Below are positions 32,240-42,128 of a DNA stretch of 51,716 nucleotides, piece by piece. This DNA comes from an uncultured Legionella sp. (GTDB lineage: Bacteria > Pseudomonadota > Gammaproteobacteria > Legionellales > Legionellaceae): assembly GCA_903877115.1 (NCBI GenBank), contig CAIRCS010000023.1:1-51716 (forward strand), written 5' to 3'. A program made the position numbers and the translations under genes. Below the pieces are notes generated by a model. The model ran no database searches. It was not told where the DNA came from and worked only from the letters and a program-made list of their open reading frames with translations. How positions within the stretch are numbered: the first letter of the stretch is position 1; each line of letters opens with the position of its first letter.

Positions 32240-32307
32240 CAGGACTTACGCAAAACCGAATTAAAGACTAAATCCAACGAAGAGATCGGGGTTTTGCGTA
32301 AGTCCTG
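32240..32307. repeat. MITE-like inverted repeat with perfect 18-bp ends (CAGGACTTACGCAAAACC)
   Basis: Arms 32240-32257 and 32290-32307; related copies at 44343-44397 and 45576-45645. Confidence 0.9.
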
Positions 32308-32310
32308 GGT

Positions 32311-32718
32311 CTAGCAATTTGCGCAAATACCGTAGATATTCAAAGCATGACCCGTCATTTTAAAGCAGGCTTTGTTAGCAATTTGATTTTGGCGAGATTC
32401 AATCACTTCATCTAAAAACTCCTCTACACGACCACATTTAACACAAACCAAATGATCGTGGTGGGTATCTTGGCGTAATTCGAATACAGAGTATCCTCCT
32501 TCAAAATTGTGGCGATCAATCAATCCCGCAGCTTCAAATTGAGTCAACACCCGATACACAGTAGCCAAACTGACTTCCTCGCCCATATCGAACAATTTTT
32601 TATAAACATTCTCCGCACTCAAATGATGCTCACGAGCTTGTTCAAGAACTTGCAATATTTTCACGCGGGGGACCGTAATTTTCAATCCTGCTGATTTTAA
32701 TTGTTTGCTCTCTATCAC
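32311..32718 (-). CDS. fur: Ferric uptake regulator Fur
   Basis: LKSAGLKITVPRVKILQVLE; VSLATVYRVLTQFEAAGL; HHDHLVCVKCGRVEEF. Confidence 0.95.
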   Translation of the reverse strand: MIESKQLKSAGLKITVPRVKILQVLEQAREHHLSAENVYKKLFDMGEEVSLATVYRVLTQFEAAGLIDRHNFEGGYSVFELRQDTHHDHLVCVKCGRVEEFLDEVIESRQNQIANKACFKMTGHALNIYGICANC

Positions 32719-32803
32719 AATAATATCCTCTCCCCTCTTATTTTTAACCTTTGCATGTTACAATGCGCTACTATTTTGAATACCTATACTATAAGGCAAA
32801 AAA

Positions 32804-33136
32804 ATGCGAATGAAAACCATTCTTATTTTAATAAGCATTGTTCTGTCACTGACTCATTGTTTATCTTATGATTTTTCAAGAAGCAAAGTACAACAAGGCA
32901 ATATCTTATCCCCTGCGCGTATTGCTCATTTGAAATTAGGTATGAGTAAAAATGATGCTGCCATTTTAATGGGAACCAGCTTGATTAGCCCCATGTTCAA
33001 CCAAGATCGCTGGGATTTTGCGTATACCTGGAGACGCGGCACAAGTCCAAATATCATTCGACATTTAACATTATTTTTTTCTAATGATCGTTTGGTTAAA
33101 ATTGAGAAAGACGTCAGTGCTCGTAAGCCAGACTAA
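32804..33136 (+). CDS. bamE: Outer membrane assembly lipoprotein BamE
   Basis: Divergent from fur; lipobox-like LTHC; ARIAHLKLGMSKNDAAILMGTSLISPMFNQDRWDFAYTW. Confidence 0.9.
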   Translation: MRMKTILILISIVLSLTHCLSYDFSRSKVQQGNILSPARIAHLKLGMSKNDAAILMGTSLISPMFNQDRWDFAYTWRRGTSPNIIRHLTLFFSNDRLVKIEKDVSARKPD

Positions 33137-33253
33137 GTTTGGCATTAGCCTAATATGGCTAAGTTAAGCAACCCAATTCTACTGGAAAAAAATACGTCCA
33201 AAAATCTTAACTCAGTGCTCTTAAGCCAAGGCCAACTTTACCAATCCATTTCA

Positions 33254-33589
33254 TCAAGACAACGGCTTTGACTTCGCTTGACGGCGCCGCTTTTCTTTCG
33301 GATCCAGCAACAAGGGGCGATATAATTCCACCCGATCACCAGGCTTTACCAACGTATCCCAATTGACACATTTCGCAAAAATTCCAACGGCCAAATCAGC
33401 TACTTCAGGATGCTGGTGTAAAAAACCAGACGCTTGCACCAAAGCATTCACCGTCATGCCCTCAACCCAAGGACTGGAAAATACCAATGGCTCTGCAGCG
33501 CGCGGCGCATAGACTAATTCGCAGTCATTATGGAGAGAAACATAGTTACTTTTTGTCATACACGTTAACAGCTCGTTCGCAAAACGCAT
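33254..33589 (-). CDS. rnfH: RnfH family protein
   Basis: VGIFAKCVNWDTLVKPGDRVELYRPLLLDPKEKRRRQAK. Confidence 0.88.
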   Translation of the reverse strand: MRFANELLTCMTKSNYVSLHNDCELVYAPRAAEPLVFSSPWVEGMTVNALVQASGFLHQHPEVADLAVGIFAKCVNWDTLVKPGDRVELYRPLLLDPKEKRRRQAKSKPLS

Positions 33590-33980
33590 CGACCAATGTA
33601 TCGGTCACTTGTTCAAAAACAGGCCCCAATAGCATAGAAAACATACGGCCTGCAAAATCAAATTTTAAATCCAGCGATACAAGACACCCTTCAGGTGTTT
33701 CATCAAACCGCCAAAATCCTTCAAAATGGCTAAATGGGCCATCCACCAAACGCATTTCAATCATTTTATTGGCTTGCAAACGATTGCAAGTTGTAAATGA
33801 TTTACTCATCCCTGCTGCTGTGATCGACAACGTAGCTTGGATTTCATCCGCATCTTTATGATGAATCACACCCGAAGAAAAGTAAGGTAAAAAATCCGCA
33901 TAACGCTCAATATCATTGACCAAATCATACATTTGTTCGCAAGAATAGGATACCAAACGAGATTTTTTTACTACGGTCAT
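33546..33980 (-). CDS. ratA: RatA-like START/coenzyme Q-binding family protein
   Basis: LVSYSCEQMYDLVNDIERYADFLPYFSSG...DGPFSHFEGFWRF; start trimmed to MTVVKK. Confidence 0.88.
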   Translation of the reverse strand: MTVVKKSRLVSYSCEQMYDLVNDIERYADFLPYFSSGVIHHKDADEIQATLSITAAGMSKSFTTCNRLQANKMIEMRLVDGPFSHFEGFWRFDETPEGCLVSLDLKFDFAGRMFSMLLGPVFEQVTDTLVDAFCERAVNVYDKK

Positions 33981-34663
33981 AACGCCACCCCTTGAGTAAC
34001 CTGCTGAATTTGAGCTTGCAACCATTGTGCAATATCGCTCACTTCTTGCATACAGATAGTATGTCCCATAGCATATTCTTTCCAAATAGTTTGAGTACAT
34101 CCTTGGGATTTCACAAAAGCATACGACAGTTTTGTCCAATCTGGCATCACAACCTGATCCAATGTTCCCATCGCCATAAAAATAGGTAAATCCGCGTGTT
34201 TAGGCGCAGCACATTCTTTCTGCAAAGGCAAATAAGCAGATAACGCTATCACGCCACCCAAGGTGCGCTGGGACCGTAATCCCATGAATAAAGCCATGGC
34301 GCCCCCTTGCGAAAAACCTGCAAGATAAATTTGTTGAGGCCCCAATCCTCGCGCAATTTGCGCAGAGATAATGTCATCAATTGCACGTTCCGACGCCAGA
34401 ATCCCTTCGCGATCTTCTCGATCTTGGAGGTTCAATCCAGTCACATCATACCACGCTGGCATCGGCATATGATTATTGATAGTAACAGGACGCACAGGTG
34501 CATCCACAAAAACATGCCGAATAGGCATCGTTATAGGAGGAAACGCTTCAACAACACCGCGCATATCCGCACCATTTGCGCCAAGCCCATGCAGCCAAAT
34601 CACACAAGCTTTGGCCGGCTGCGCAGGCTCATCTGTATAAGTATTCAACACAAAACTTTCCAT
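33977..34663 (-). CDS. Alpha/beta hydrolase, carboxylesterase/phospholipase family
   Basis: VIWLHGLGANGADMRG; LAGFSQGGAMALFMGL; start trimmed to MESFVLN. Confidence 0.9.
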   Translation of the reverse strand: MESFVLNTYTDEPAQPAKACVIWLHGLGANGADMRGVVEAFPPITMPIRHVFVDAPVRPVTINNHMPMPAWYDVTGLNLQDREDREGILASERAIDDIISAQIARGLGPQQIYLAGFSQGGAMALFMGLRSQRTLGGVIALSAYLPLQKECAAPKHADLPIFMAMGTLDQVVMPDWTKLSYAFVKSQGCTQTIWKEYAMGHTICMQEVSDIAQWLQAQIQQVTQGVAL

Positions 34664-34804
34664 CCATAAAAACCTGTAATTATCGCTAATGCTTAACCAA
34701 TTGGCAAGTTTTACCCTCCGAACGCAGGGCTGAATAGTTACCAATTGATTATCCCAGCATGCTTTCATATACTGTTAGCATCTTGTGCTTATCTCTAGGA
34801 TCTC

Positions 34805-34939
34805 ATGCGTGCACGAATACAATTCATGCTGACTCTATCTTGCATCCTCATCACCATGTTTCTCAGCGCTTGTGGCCAGCGAGGCCCCTTGTATTTGCCC
34901 AACACGCAAACACTGCATTCATTAAGCCCCTTATCATGA
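34805..34939 (+). CDS. lptM: LptM/YifL-type small lipoprotein (44 aa), not in the ORF track
   Basis: Translation MRARIQFMLTLSCILITMFLSACGQRGPLYLPNTQTLHSLSPLS: lipobox LSAC plus GQRGPLYLP; ATGA overlap with dapF. Confidence 0.88.
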   Translation: MRARIQFMLTLSCILITMFLSACGQRGPLYLPNTQTLHSLSPLS

Positions 34940-35781
34940 TCTCATTTACCAAAATGCATGGTTTGGGCAATGATTTTATGGTGATCGATGCCACCCAACA
35001 CCCCCTGACTCTGAGTCCTCAACAAATTGCACATTTGAGTAATCGCCATACAGGCATTGGGTTCGACCAATGTTTGATTGTAGAAACAAGCACTAGTCCT
35101 GAAGTAGATTTTCTTTATAGAATTTTCAATGCAGATGGCCAAGAAGTAGGCCAATGCGGGAATGGTGCACGCTGCTTAGCACGATTTGTTCAAGCCCGCG
35201 GCTTGAGTTCTAAACAAGAACTCTGTATTCAAACTTTAAAAACCAAGATGTATTTGACTCTGCATGACGATGAGACCATCACGGTTCATTTTCCACAGCC
35301 GAATTTAGCACCTCATCTCATCCCAATCCAAGCCAATCAGCAAGAAACCATGTACTCGCTCACTATTGGGCAACAAACCTACTCATTTCATGCCATCAAC
35401 GTTGGCAATCCGCATGCCATTTTGTTGGCCAACCATTGGACTGATGCTGATATAGCAACCATTGGACCGCAATTGAGTACCCATCCCTTTTTTCCTGAGC
35501 AGACCAATGTCGGGTTCCTAAGCATTCTTAGCTCTCACCACCTACAACTCCGAGTATATGAGCGTGGCTGTGGTGAAACGCTTGCTTGTGGTTCCGGCGC
35601 CGTAGCAGCCGCCGCCATTGGGCAGCTTTATCATAATATGACCTCTGATATTACAGTGAGCCTCCCAGGTGGCGATTTACAAGTGTCTTGGCCCAAACGC
35701 ACTGGCCCTCTTTATTTACGTGGTCCAGCAACCTTTGTCTATGAAGGCAACGTATGGGAGGCAGCATTATGCGGATCATAA
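34936..35781 (+). CDS. dapF: Diaminopimelate epimerase
   Basis: MISFTKMHGLGNDFMVIDA; GQCGNGARCLARF; ERGCGETLACGSGA. Confidence 0.97.
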   Translation: MISFTKMHGLGNDFMVIDATQHPLTLSPQQIAHLSNRHTGIGFDQCLIVETSTSPEVDFLYRIFNADGQEVGQCGNGARCLARFVQARGLSSKQELCIQTLKTKMYLTLHDDETITVHFPQPNLAPHLIPIQANQQETMYSLTIGQQTYSFHAINVGNPHAILLANHWTDADIATIGPQLSTHPFFPEQTNVGFLSILSSHHLQLRVYERGCGETLACGSGAVAAAAIGQLYHNMTSDITVSLPGGDLQVSWPKRTGPLYLRGPATFVYEGNVWEAALCGS

Positions 35782-37145
35782 TTCTAGGAGCAGGCCAAAT
35801 TGGTGAGAAATTAGCTCGCAACCTGGTTAACGAAGATAATGACATCGTCCTAATCGACCAGGACGCCAATATTTTACATGATATTCGTTCCCATATAGAC
35901 GTTCAAACTGTCGTAGGCAATGCGGCCAGCCCTAATATTCTCTTAGAAGCCGGAATCGAACAAACTGATTTAGTCATAGCTGTCACTGCCAACGACGAAA
36001 TCAATATGCTCGCTTGCTTGTTCGCAACCAAAATTTTTCAAATCCCCCGCACCATTGCTCGGATCCGCTCACACGATTACCATGAATATCCAGAATTATT
36101 TAACAAAAAAGTCATTCCTATTCAAACCATCATTTATCCCACTCACGCAGTCGTACAACATATTATCCGCCTGATCAAATATCCTGATTTTACGCAAATT
36201 TTGAGTTTCTATCAGGATAAAATATGCTTGGTGACGTTTGATGTGCGTCCAGATGATTGGGTCAACGGCAAAACGATTGCTGAAATTCGACACCAAATCG
36301 CAGACAATCAAATTGACATCGTCGCGCTATTTAACAATAAAACAGCAATTTTTTTTGATGAGTCGTATCTCGTAACTGAGAAGGATAAAATTCTCTTCAT
36401 CTCTTATGCAGACAATCTCTATACTCTTTTGACTCAATTAAAGCGTCCACCTAAACATAATTCCCGCATTATGCTTGCCGGTGGCGGACGCATTGGTGGA
36501 GAACTGGCCAAGCATCTCGAGTCCGATTATCAAATAAAATTGATTGAAAAATCCCCTGAAAAAGTCGCAAAAAACGCCGCTCAATTGAACAAGACCTTAG
36601 TCATCGAAGGCGATGTCAGTGACAGGGAACTATTGATAAATGAAAACATTGAAGACATTGACATGTTTTGTGCCATCACTGATCATGATGAAACCAATAT
36701 TATGGCCAGCCTGCAAGCCAAATATTTGGGCGCAAAATATGCGATGGCGTTAGTAAATCACGAAAATTACATTGATTTAATTGATGACAGCGTCATCGAT
36801 ACCGCCTTGTCACCGCAAACGATTACTATTGGCACTATTCTCAGTAAAATCCGGCATGGCAATATGGTCCGAGTCCATCGCCTTCAAGAGGAAGAAGCGG
36901 AAGCTATTGAACTTGTTGTAGAAGGAAGCGATACAACATCCGCCATTATTGGTCGACCCATTTCTGAAATAGAATTGCCACCGGGGTGTATTGTAGCTGG
37001 CGTGGTGCGCAACAAAAAACTTCATTTTGCGCAATCTAATTTGCTATTAGCCCCTCAGGATCATGTTATTTTATTATTACTCCAACAGAAATATATCCAC
37101 CAATTGGAAACGCTATTTGCAATTAATTTAACATTTATGAGCTAA
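35769..37145 (+). CDS. trkA: Trk system potassium transporter TrkA
   Basis: MRIIILGAGQIGEKLARNL; two RCK_N/RCK_C modules. Confidence 0.95.
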   Translation: MRIIILGAGQIGEKLARNLVNEDNDIVLIDQDANILHDIRSHIDVQTVVGNAASPNILLEAGIEQTDLVIAVTANDEINMLACLFATKIFQIPRTIARIRSHDYHEYPELFNKKVIPIQTIIYPTHAVVQHIIRLIKYPDFTQILSFYQDKICLVTFDVRPDDWVNGKTIAEIRHQIADNQIDIVALFNNKTAIFFDESYLVTEKDKILFISYADNLYTLLTQLKRPPKHNSRIMLAGGGRIGGELAKHLESDYQIKLIEKSPEKVAKNAAQLNKTLVIEGDVSDRELLINENIEDIDMFCAITDHDETNIMASLQAKYLGAKYAMALVNHENYIDLIDDSVIDTALSPQTITIGTILSKIRHGNMVRVHRLQEEEAEAIELVVEGSDTTSAIIGRPISEIELPPGCIVAGVVRNKKLHFAQSNLLLAPQDHVILLLLQQKYIHQLETLFAINLTFMS

Positions 37146-37151
37146 ATACGT

Positions 37152-38603
37152 ATGCAATATAAAACTATTTTACGCTTAATTGGATTGCTGCTCCTTCTTT
37201 ACAGCTTTAGCATGCTACCGCCGCTCCTCATCAACATTATTTTTGCAGAAGCGGTTTGGGTACCTTTTATAGCGCCCTATTTGCTCTGCGCTGTGCTCGG
37301 ACTAGTGCTATGGCGGTCCTTTCGCAATCATCAACATCTGCTCAAAATCCGCGAAGGATTTCTAATCGTGGTGATCATCTGGTTTAGTATCAGCGCTATT
37401 TCTGTTCTGCCATTCCTCTTATTTCAAGACTTGCATCTTAATCTAACCGACATCGTATTTGAAACAGTATCCGGCTTAACTACTACGGGAGCGGTAGTTT
37501 TTTCCAATTTAGATCAATTGCCACATGCCATTTTGTATTATCGCCAACAACTACAGTTTATCGGTGGCATGGGCATCGTTGTTTTGGCTGTCGCTATTTT
37601 TCCTATGTTAGGTATGGGCGGCTCGCAATTATTTCGTGTAGAGACATCAGGCAATATCCGCGACAGTAAATTAACCCCGCGTATTACACAAACAGCCAAA
37701 GCACTCTGGGGCATTTATTGTCTCCTTACACTCTCTTGCGCATGGTGCTATTGGTTTTGTGGTATGGATTGGTTTTATGCTTTAGGAGAAAGTTTCGCCA
37801 CCGTTTCCACAGGCGGATTCTCGATGCATGATAACAGTTTCCTTTATTATCATAGCCGCGCTGTTGAAGTGTTTGCATGCCTATTTATGCTCATCGGCAG
37901 CATCAATTTCGCGTTACATTATGCGGCTTTTCAAAAACGTACCTTCAATCTTTATTTCAAAGATGAAGAAAGCCGTTTCTTTTTTATCGCTTTTTTAGTC
38001 ATGACATTGTTATGTATTGCGACGCTCTTTGCACACAATCACTTTGCTCCCAACCAAGCGCATTGGATAGACAGTGTTTTCATGATTATTTCATTATCAA
38101 CGACTACTGGCTATAACCTCGCTCCATTCGACAATTGGGAAAGTTTTACGCCTATTTTGCTTGTTTTCGCATCGCTGATCGGGGGTTGTGCTGGCTCCAC
38201 CACAGGGGGAATCAAAATATTACGCGTAATGCTGATTGCCAAACAAATCAGACGAGAGTTCGTCCGTCTTCTGCATCCCCAAGCAGTCCTTCCCATCAAA
38301 ATAGATGAAAAAGCGATGCCAGAACCCGCGCTACAATCCATCACAGGGTATGTCAGCTTATTTTTCGGTTTATTCGCTATCTTGATTTTAATATTCATGG
38401 CATTAGGCAATGATTTTACTTCTTCATTTTCTGCTATTGCAGCAGGCTTAGCCAACTCTGGCGCAGGCATTGGAACGATTAGTAGTAATTTTGCGAGTCT
38501 GAGTATCGCCAGCAAATGGTTACTAATTATCACTATGTTATTAGGGCGTTTAGAATTGTATCCTTTGTTTATTTTATTTACCCGGCCGTTTTGGAAGGCA
38601 TAG
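37152..38603 (+). CDS. trkH: Trk potassium transporter membrane subunit TrkH/TrkG
   Basis: SGLTTTGAVVF, TVSTGGFSMHD, SLSTTTGYN, LIGGCAGSTTGGIKILR pore-loop motifs. Confidence 0.95.
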   Translation: MQYKTILRLIGLLLLLYSFSMLPPLLINIIFAEAVWVPFIAPYLLCAVLGLVLWRSFRNHQHLLKIREGFLIVVIIWFSISAISVLPFLLFQDLHLNLTDIVFETVSGLTTTGAVVFSNLDQLPHAILYYRQQLQFIGGMGIVVLAVAIFPMLGMGGSQLFRVETSGNIRDSKLTPRITQTAKALWGIYCLLTLSCAWCYWFCGMDWFYALGESFATVSTGGFSMHDNSFLYYHSRAVEVFACLFMLIGSINFALHYAAFQKRTFNLYFKDEESRFFFIAFLVMTLLCIATLFAHNHFAPNQAHWIDSVFMIISLSTTTGYNLAPFDNWESFTPILLVFASLIGGCAGSTTGGIKILRVMLIAKQIRREFVRLLHPQAVLPIKIDEKAMPEPALQSITGYVSLFFGLFAILILIFMALGNDFTSSFSAIAAGLANSGAGIGTISSNFASLSIASKWLLIITMLLGRLELYPLFILFTRPFWKA

Positions 38604-38705
38604 CCGAGGTATTGTACCGCAAGTTCCCACGATGACAGGACCCCGAGGCACAGAATCAGATTTTGTGCTCGTTTAAGTATGACTCAATTAGGTGAACAAT
38701 GAGCG

Positions 38706-39572
38706 TTATAGCTTCCAACGCCGATGCATCCACATCCATTGCTCTGGATGGGCTAAAATAATCCGCTCTAAAGCTTGATTATAAGCCAGCGTATTTTGAT
38801 AAATAGATTCTTGATTGGTAGGATATTCTTGCCAAACAATAGGCTCATAAAATTCTAAAATATGACGTCCATTCGGTAAACGATAACTCGCAGCAGGAAC
38901 CACGGGTAAATCAGTGTGACGTGATAAACTTGCCAAACTCCGATAAGTACCGGCCTTCTTTCCAAAAAACTCCACCGCTACCCCATCGCGATTCTGGAGC
39001 GTAGCGTGTTGATCTAATACAAAAACCACTGCATGATTTTGATCCAAGGCAGGTTTCACTTGTTGCAACGCCTCATGTTTGGGAATGACATTCAACCCAG
39101 CACGATAGTACCGTCGAAACAAAATGCGTTCCATGAATTTCCATCCCAGACGTCGGCGAATAAAATGAAAATGACCTTTAAATTGCTCGAAATTGAGGAT
39201 CCCGCCCAAAGGCGCAAATTCCCAACTGCCTACATGGGCCGTCAACACCAAAACACCCTGCCCACGCGCTGCAATCTCTAATAACCGTTCATGACCTTTT
39301 ACAGTCACTCGAGCACGCAAGGTCGCATCACTCATAAACCGCAATTGAATGGTTTCTTTGATTGAGGTCAACAAATGCGAGTAAAATGCCTGCGCCAAAT
39401 GTTTTTTTTGTGCGACGCTCAATTGGTCGCCGTATACCTGATCAATATTTTTCAAGACAAGAGAACGCCGATAAGGCAAAAAGCGATACGCAAACCGCCC
39501 TGGCATCGAAATAGGTAATGCTAAAATTTGAGTAGCCAAATCAAGGGCAGGCACGTAGCACCGCACAGGCAT
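38706..39572 (-). CDS. LpxL/HtrB/LpxXL-type lysophospholipid acyltransferase
   Basis: LTAHVGSWEFAPLG (HX4D/E-like motif), VFVLDQHATLQNRDGVAVEFFGKKAGTYRSLASLS, WMWMHRRWKL end. Confidence 0.9.
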   Translation of the reverse strand: MPVRCYVPALDLATQILALPISMPGRFAYRFLPYRRSLVLKNIDQVYGDQLSVAQKKHLAQAFYSHLLTSIKETIQLRFMSDATLRARVTVKGHERLLEIAARGQGVLVLTAHVGSWEFAPLGGILNFEQFKGHFHFIRRRLGWKFMERILFRRYYRAGLNVIPKHEALQQVKPALDQNHAVVFVLDQHATLQNRDGVAVEFFGKKAGTYRSLASLSRHTDLPVVPAASYRLPNGRHILEFYEPIVWQEYPTNQESIYQNTLAYNQALERIILAHPEQWMWMHRRWKL

Positions 39573-40827
39573 TCATGCCCCCAAATCCACGATTGATCAC
39601 TAACATGTGATCCGCATGCTCAGACCAAGCGCGCGTATCCCGACTCACATTCAGAGTCGCACATTCTGGGGCAACGGCATTTAAATTAGCAATACCCGGC
39701 ACACAGCGTTGTCGCATAGCATGCAGTCCGAGAACCGTATCTAAAACACCCGATGCACACAAAGTATGCCCCATAGACCATTTGAACGCCGTCACCGGCA
39801 CAGGCTCTCCAGCTAAGATTGCCGTCAATGCTTTCGCTTCCGTCACATCTGAAAGATGCGAGCCATTGCCATGTGCAATAATCATACCCAAATCCTGGGC
39901 AGACAGATGACACCGATCTAAAGTTCGCGTCAGCAATGCCTGCAAAGCCTCTGCTTCCGGATCGATTGCAAATAACCCTTTGGCTTCCGTTGCAGTACAT
40001 CCTCCAATGACCTCTGCGTAACAATGCGCAGAACGTTGTTGAACCGCTTCTTCGCTTTCCAAGATCAGTGCACTGGCCCCTTCTGCCAAAATAGTCCCAC
40101 TGTGTTGCGCATCAAATGGTTTTAAATCCTGCGCCGAAATTAATCCTAATTTATCATAATAAAATAAGGCTTGTGGCTCAGCACCCCAATCATAGCCAAC
40201 CACCAATGCGCGTTGCGCTTTACCTGAAGCAATCGCAGCATGTGCTTCTAATAAGGCTTGCATTCCGCCCACTGCATGATTTGTAATATTATGATTAATG
40301 CCCTTTAAACCATAAGTAATCCCAAGATAAGCCAACACATTATTGGGTAGGATGCGCAATAGCCACATCGGATGCACTTCAGAAAACAAATGCTCTGCAA
40401 AAACTCGCATATCTCCTTGCGAATGCATCATGACCGATAAAAAATCGTATTGCTGAAAATATTTATTCCCAGGAGAGCCGACGTATACGGCAAACTCATC
40501 TGCAAATTCAATTTGAGCCGTAGGATCGAGTTGATTTCGATACGCGATCACTTGGCTGTCCAATACCGCCTGCATGCCAGCACTGATCCCAGTCACATCT
40601 TGACGGGATATCATTTTCAATAATTTACGATCGGGTAACATTTTAGCCGGCTGAAAATCTTGTAATTCCCCTACCATGCGATGCGACCAAGTCGACAGAT
40701 CCCAGAGTGTCGATTCGCCCAGACCTTGTTGCCCATCAACTAATGCTTGCCACGTGGCCTCCACATTCATACCCGTCGCTGTCACCGCCCCTACGCCGGT
40801 TACAAAAACTCGTCGTGGTTGACTCAT
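39541..40827 (-). CDS. Beta-ketoacyl-ACP synthase-like protein lacking the nucleophilic Cys (chain-length-factor-like)
   Basis: FabF fold; TNHAVGGMQALLEAH where TACxSG is expected; retains HGNGSHLSD and KWSMGHTLCASG. Confidence 0.9.
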   Translation of the reverse strand: MSQPRRVFVTGVGAVTATGMNVEATWQALVDGQQGLGESTLWDLSTWSHRMVGELQDFQPAKMLPDRKLLKMISRQDVTGISAGMQAVLDSQVIAYRNQLDPTAQIEFADEFAVYVGSPGNKYFQQYDFLSVMMHSQGDMRVFAEHLFSEVHPMWLLRILPNNVLAYLGITYGLKGINHNITNHAVGGMQALLEAHAAIASGKAQRALVVGYDWGAEPQALFYYDKLGLISAQDLKPFDAQHSGTILAEGASALILESEEAVQQRSAHCYAEVIGGCTATEAKGLFAIDPEAEALQALLTRTLDRCHLSAQDLGMIIAHGNGSHLSDVTEAKALTAILAGEPVPVTAFKWSMGHTLCASGVLDTVLGLHAMRQRCVPGIANLNAVAPECATLNVSRDTRAWSEHADHMLVINRGFGGMNACAVLRACP

Positions 40828-42128
40828 CGCGTTCCCCCAAATTCTGGATGCTTAAATAACAGGCAACTATTAGACCCGCCAAACCCAAAGGAATTGGATA
40901 TAACGACGCCCAAAGAACGCTCACGCGGTCCTTCAGTCACATAGTCTAAATCACAGTCTGGATCGGGATGGTGTAAATTAGCAGTCATGGGCACTCTGCC
41001 ATGCTGGATCGCCAATACAGAAAAAGCGGCTTCCAAAGCACCCGCGGCCGCAATCAAATGCCCTGTTTGACTTTTGGTCGAACTCACAGGGATCTGGTAA
41101 GCTCGTGCTCCAAATACTGCTTTGATGGCATTTGTTTCACTGAGATCATTCATTTTGGTTGAGGTACCATGCGCATTAATATAGTCAACATCTTCTGGCT
41201 TCACCCCTGCATCTTTTAATGCGCGCGCAATCGCTTGCAAGGCACCATTCCCGTCTGGAGGAGAATCAGTGATGCGATATGAGCTTAAAGTGTTCCCTTC
41301 TCCAGCCAGTTCAGCATAAATATGGGCACCACGAGCCTTGGCATGCTCCCACTCTTCTAAAACTAAAAAAGCCGCGCCTTCGCCTAAAATAAATCCATTC
41401 CGGGTCAAATCAAACGGTCGACTAGCTAGGTTTGGCGTAGCATTATCAGTAGACAATGCGCCTAATAAGCAAAAACTCGATAATCCAAACGGAGATATCA
41501 TCGAGTCAAATCCCCCTGCCAACATATAATCAGCATCTCCACGCCGAATGACGTCCATCGCCAAGCCCAATGCCTGACCACTTGAAGCACATGCCGTATG
41601 CACAGAGGTGGCATAACCTTGTATACCAAATTGCTGAATTAAAGCAGACAAACCCGCATTGGCAGTCGGTTTGGCAAAATCACTCAACTGATAAAAATCC
41701 TGCGATTGGGTCTCTAACTGAGACCAGTCAATCTTTCCATCTACAGCACAAATTTGTTGAAATCGTTGTAAACTGTCAAAATCCACGGTCATCATACCAC
41801 TGCCAGCGACCACGCCAAATCGATTGGCTAACACACCGTCCACACCAGGAGAAATGTGCGCATCACGCATAGCTTGCAAAGCCGCTTCCAGACCAAACCA
41901 TACAAAACGTGAGGCAAAGCGATTTTTCTTGGTCACCAAACTAGGATCAGGTTGAAAGTTTTTGACTTCAGCTGCGATATACGTTGGAAAACCACTGGCA
42001 TCAAATTGTTGAATGGGGGCAATACCTGATTGCCGCGCCATCAATTGCGCCCAAGATTCATTAGCGTTATTTCCCAAAGGAGATACCATGCCTAAGCCCG
42101 TAATGGCTACGCGCCGCTCACTCATCAT
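40824..42128 (-). CDS. Beta-ketoacyl-ACP synthase, FabF-like
   Basis: VHTACASSGQAL (Cys), INAHGTSTKMNDLSET (His), TKSQTGHLIAAAG (His). Confidence 0.93.
   Translation of the reverse strand: MMSERRVAITGLGMVSPLGNNANESWAQLMARQSGIAPIQQFDASGFPTYIAAEVKNFQPDPSLVTKKNRFASRFVWFGLEAALQAMRDAHISPGVDGVLANRFGVVAGSGMMTVDFDSLQRFQQICAVDGKIDWSQLETQSQDFYQLSDFAKPTANAGLSALIQQFGIQGYATSVHTACASSGQALGLAMDVIRRGDADYMLAGGFDSMISPFGLSSFCLLGALSTDNATPNLASRPFDLTRNGFILGEGAAFLVLEEWEHAKARGAHIYAELAGEGNTLSSYRITDSPPDGNGALQAIARALKDAGVKPEDVDYINAHGTSTKMNDLSETNAIKAVFGARAYQIPVSSTKSQTGHLIAAAGALEAAFSVLAIQHGRVPMTANLHHPDPDCDLDYVTEGPRERSLGVVISNSFGFGGSNSCLLFKHPEFGGTR

Noticed and set aside
33254-33980. RatA/RnfH as a toxin-antitoxin system of special interest
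   Set aside because: This pair is a common core arrangement in gammaproteobacteria near fur/bamE; the TA interpretation is disputed and nothing unusual is seen here.
34759-34935. N-terminal extension of dapF in the ORF track
   Set aside because: The conserved protein starts at MISFTKMHGLGNDF (34936), and the upstream DNA encodes LptM in another frame.
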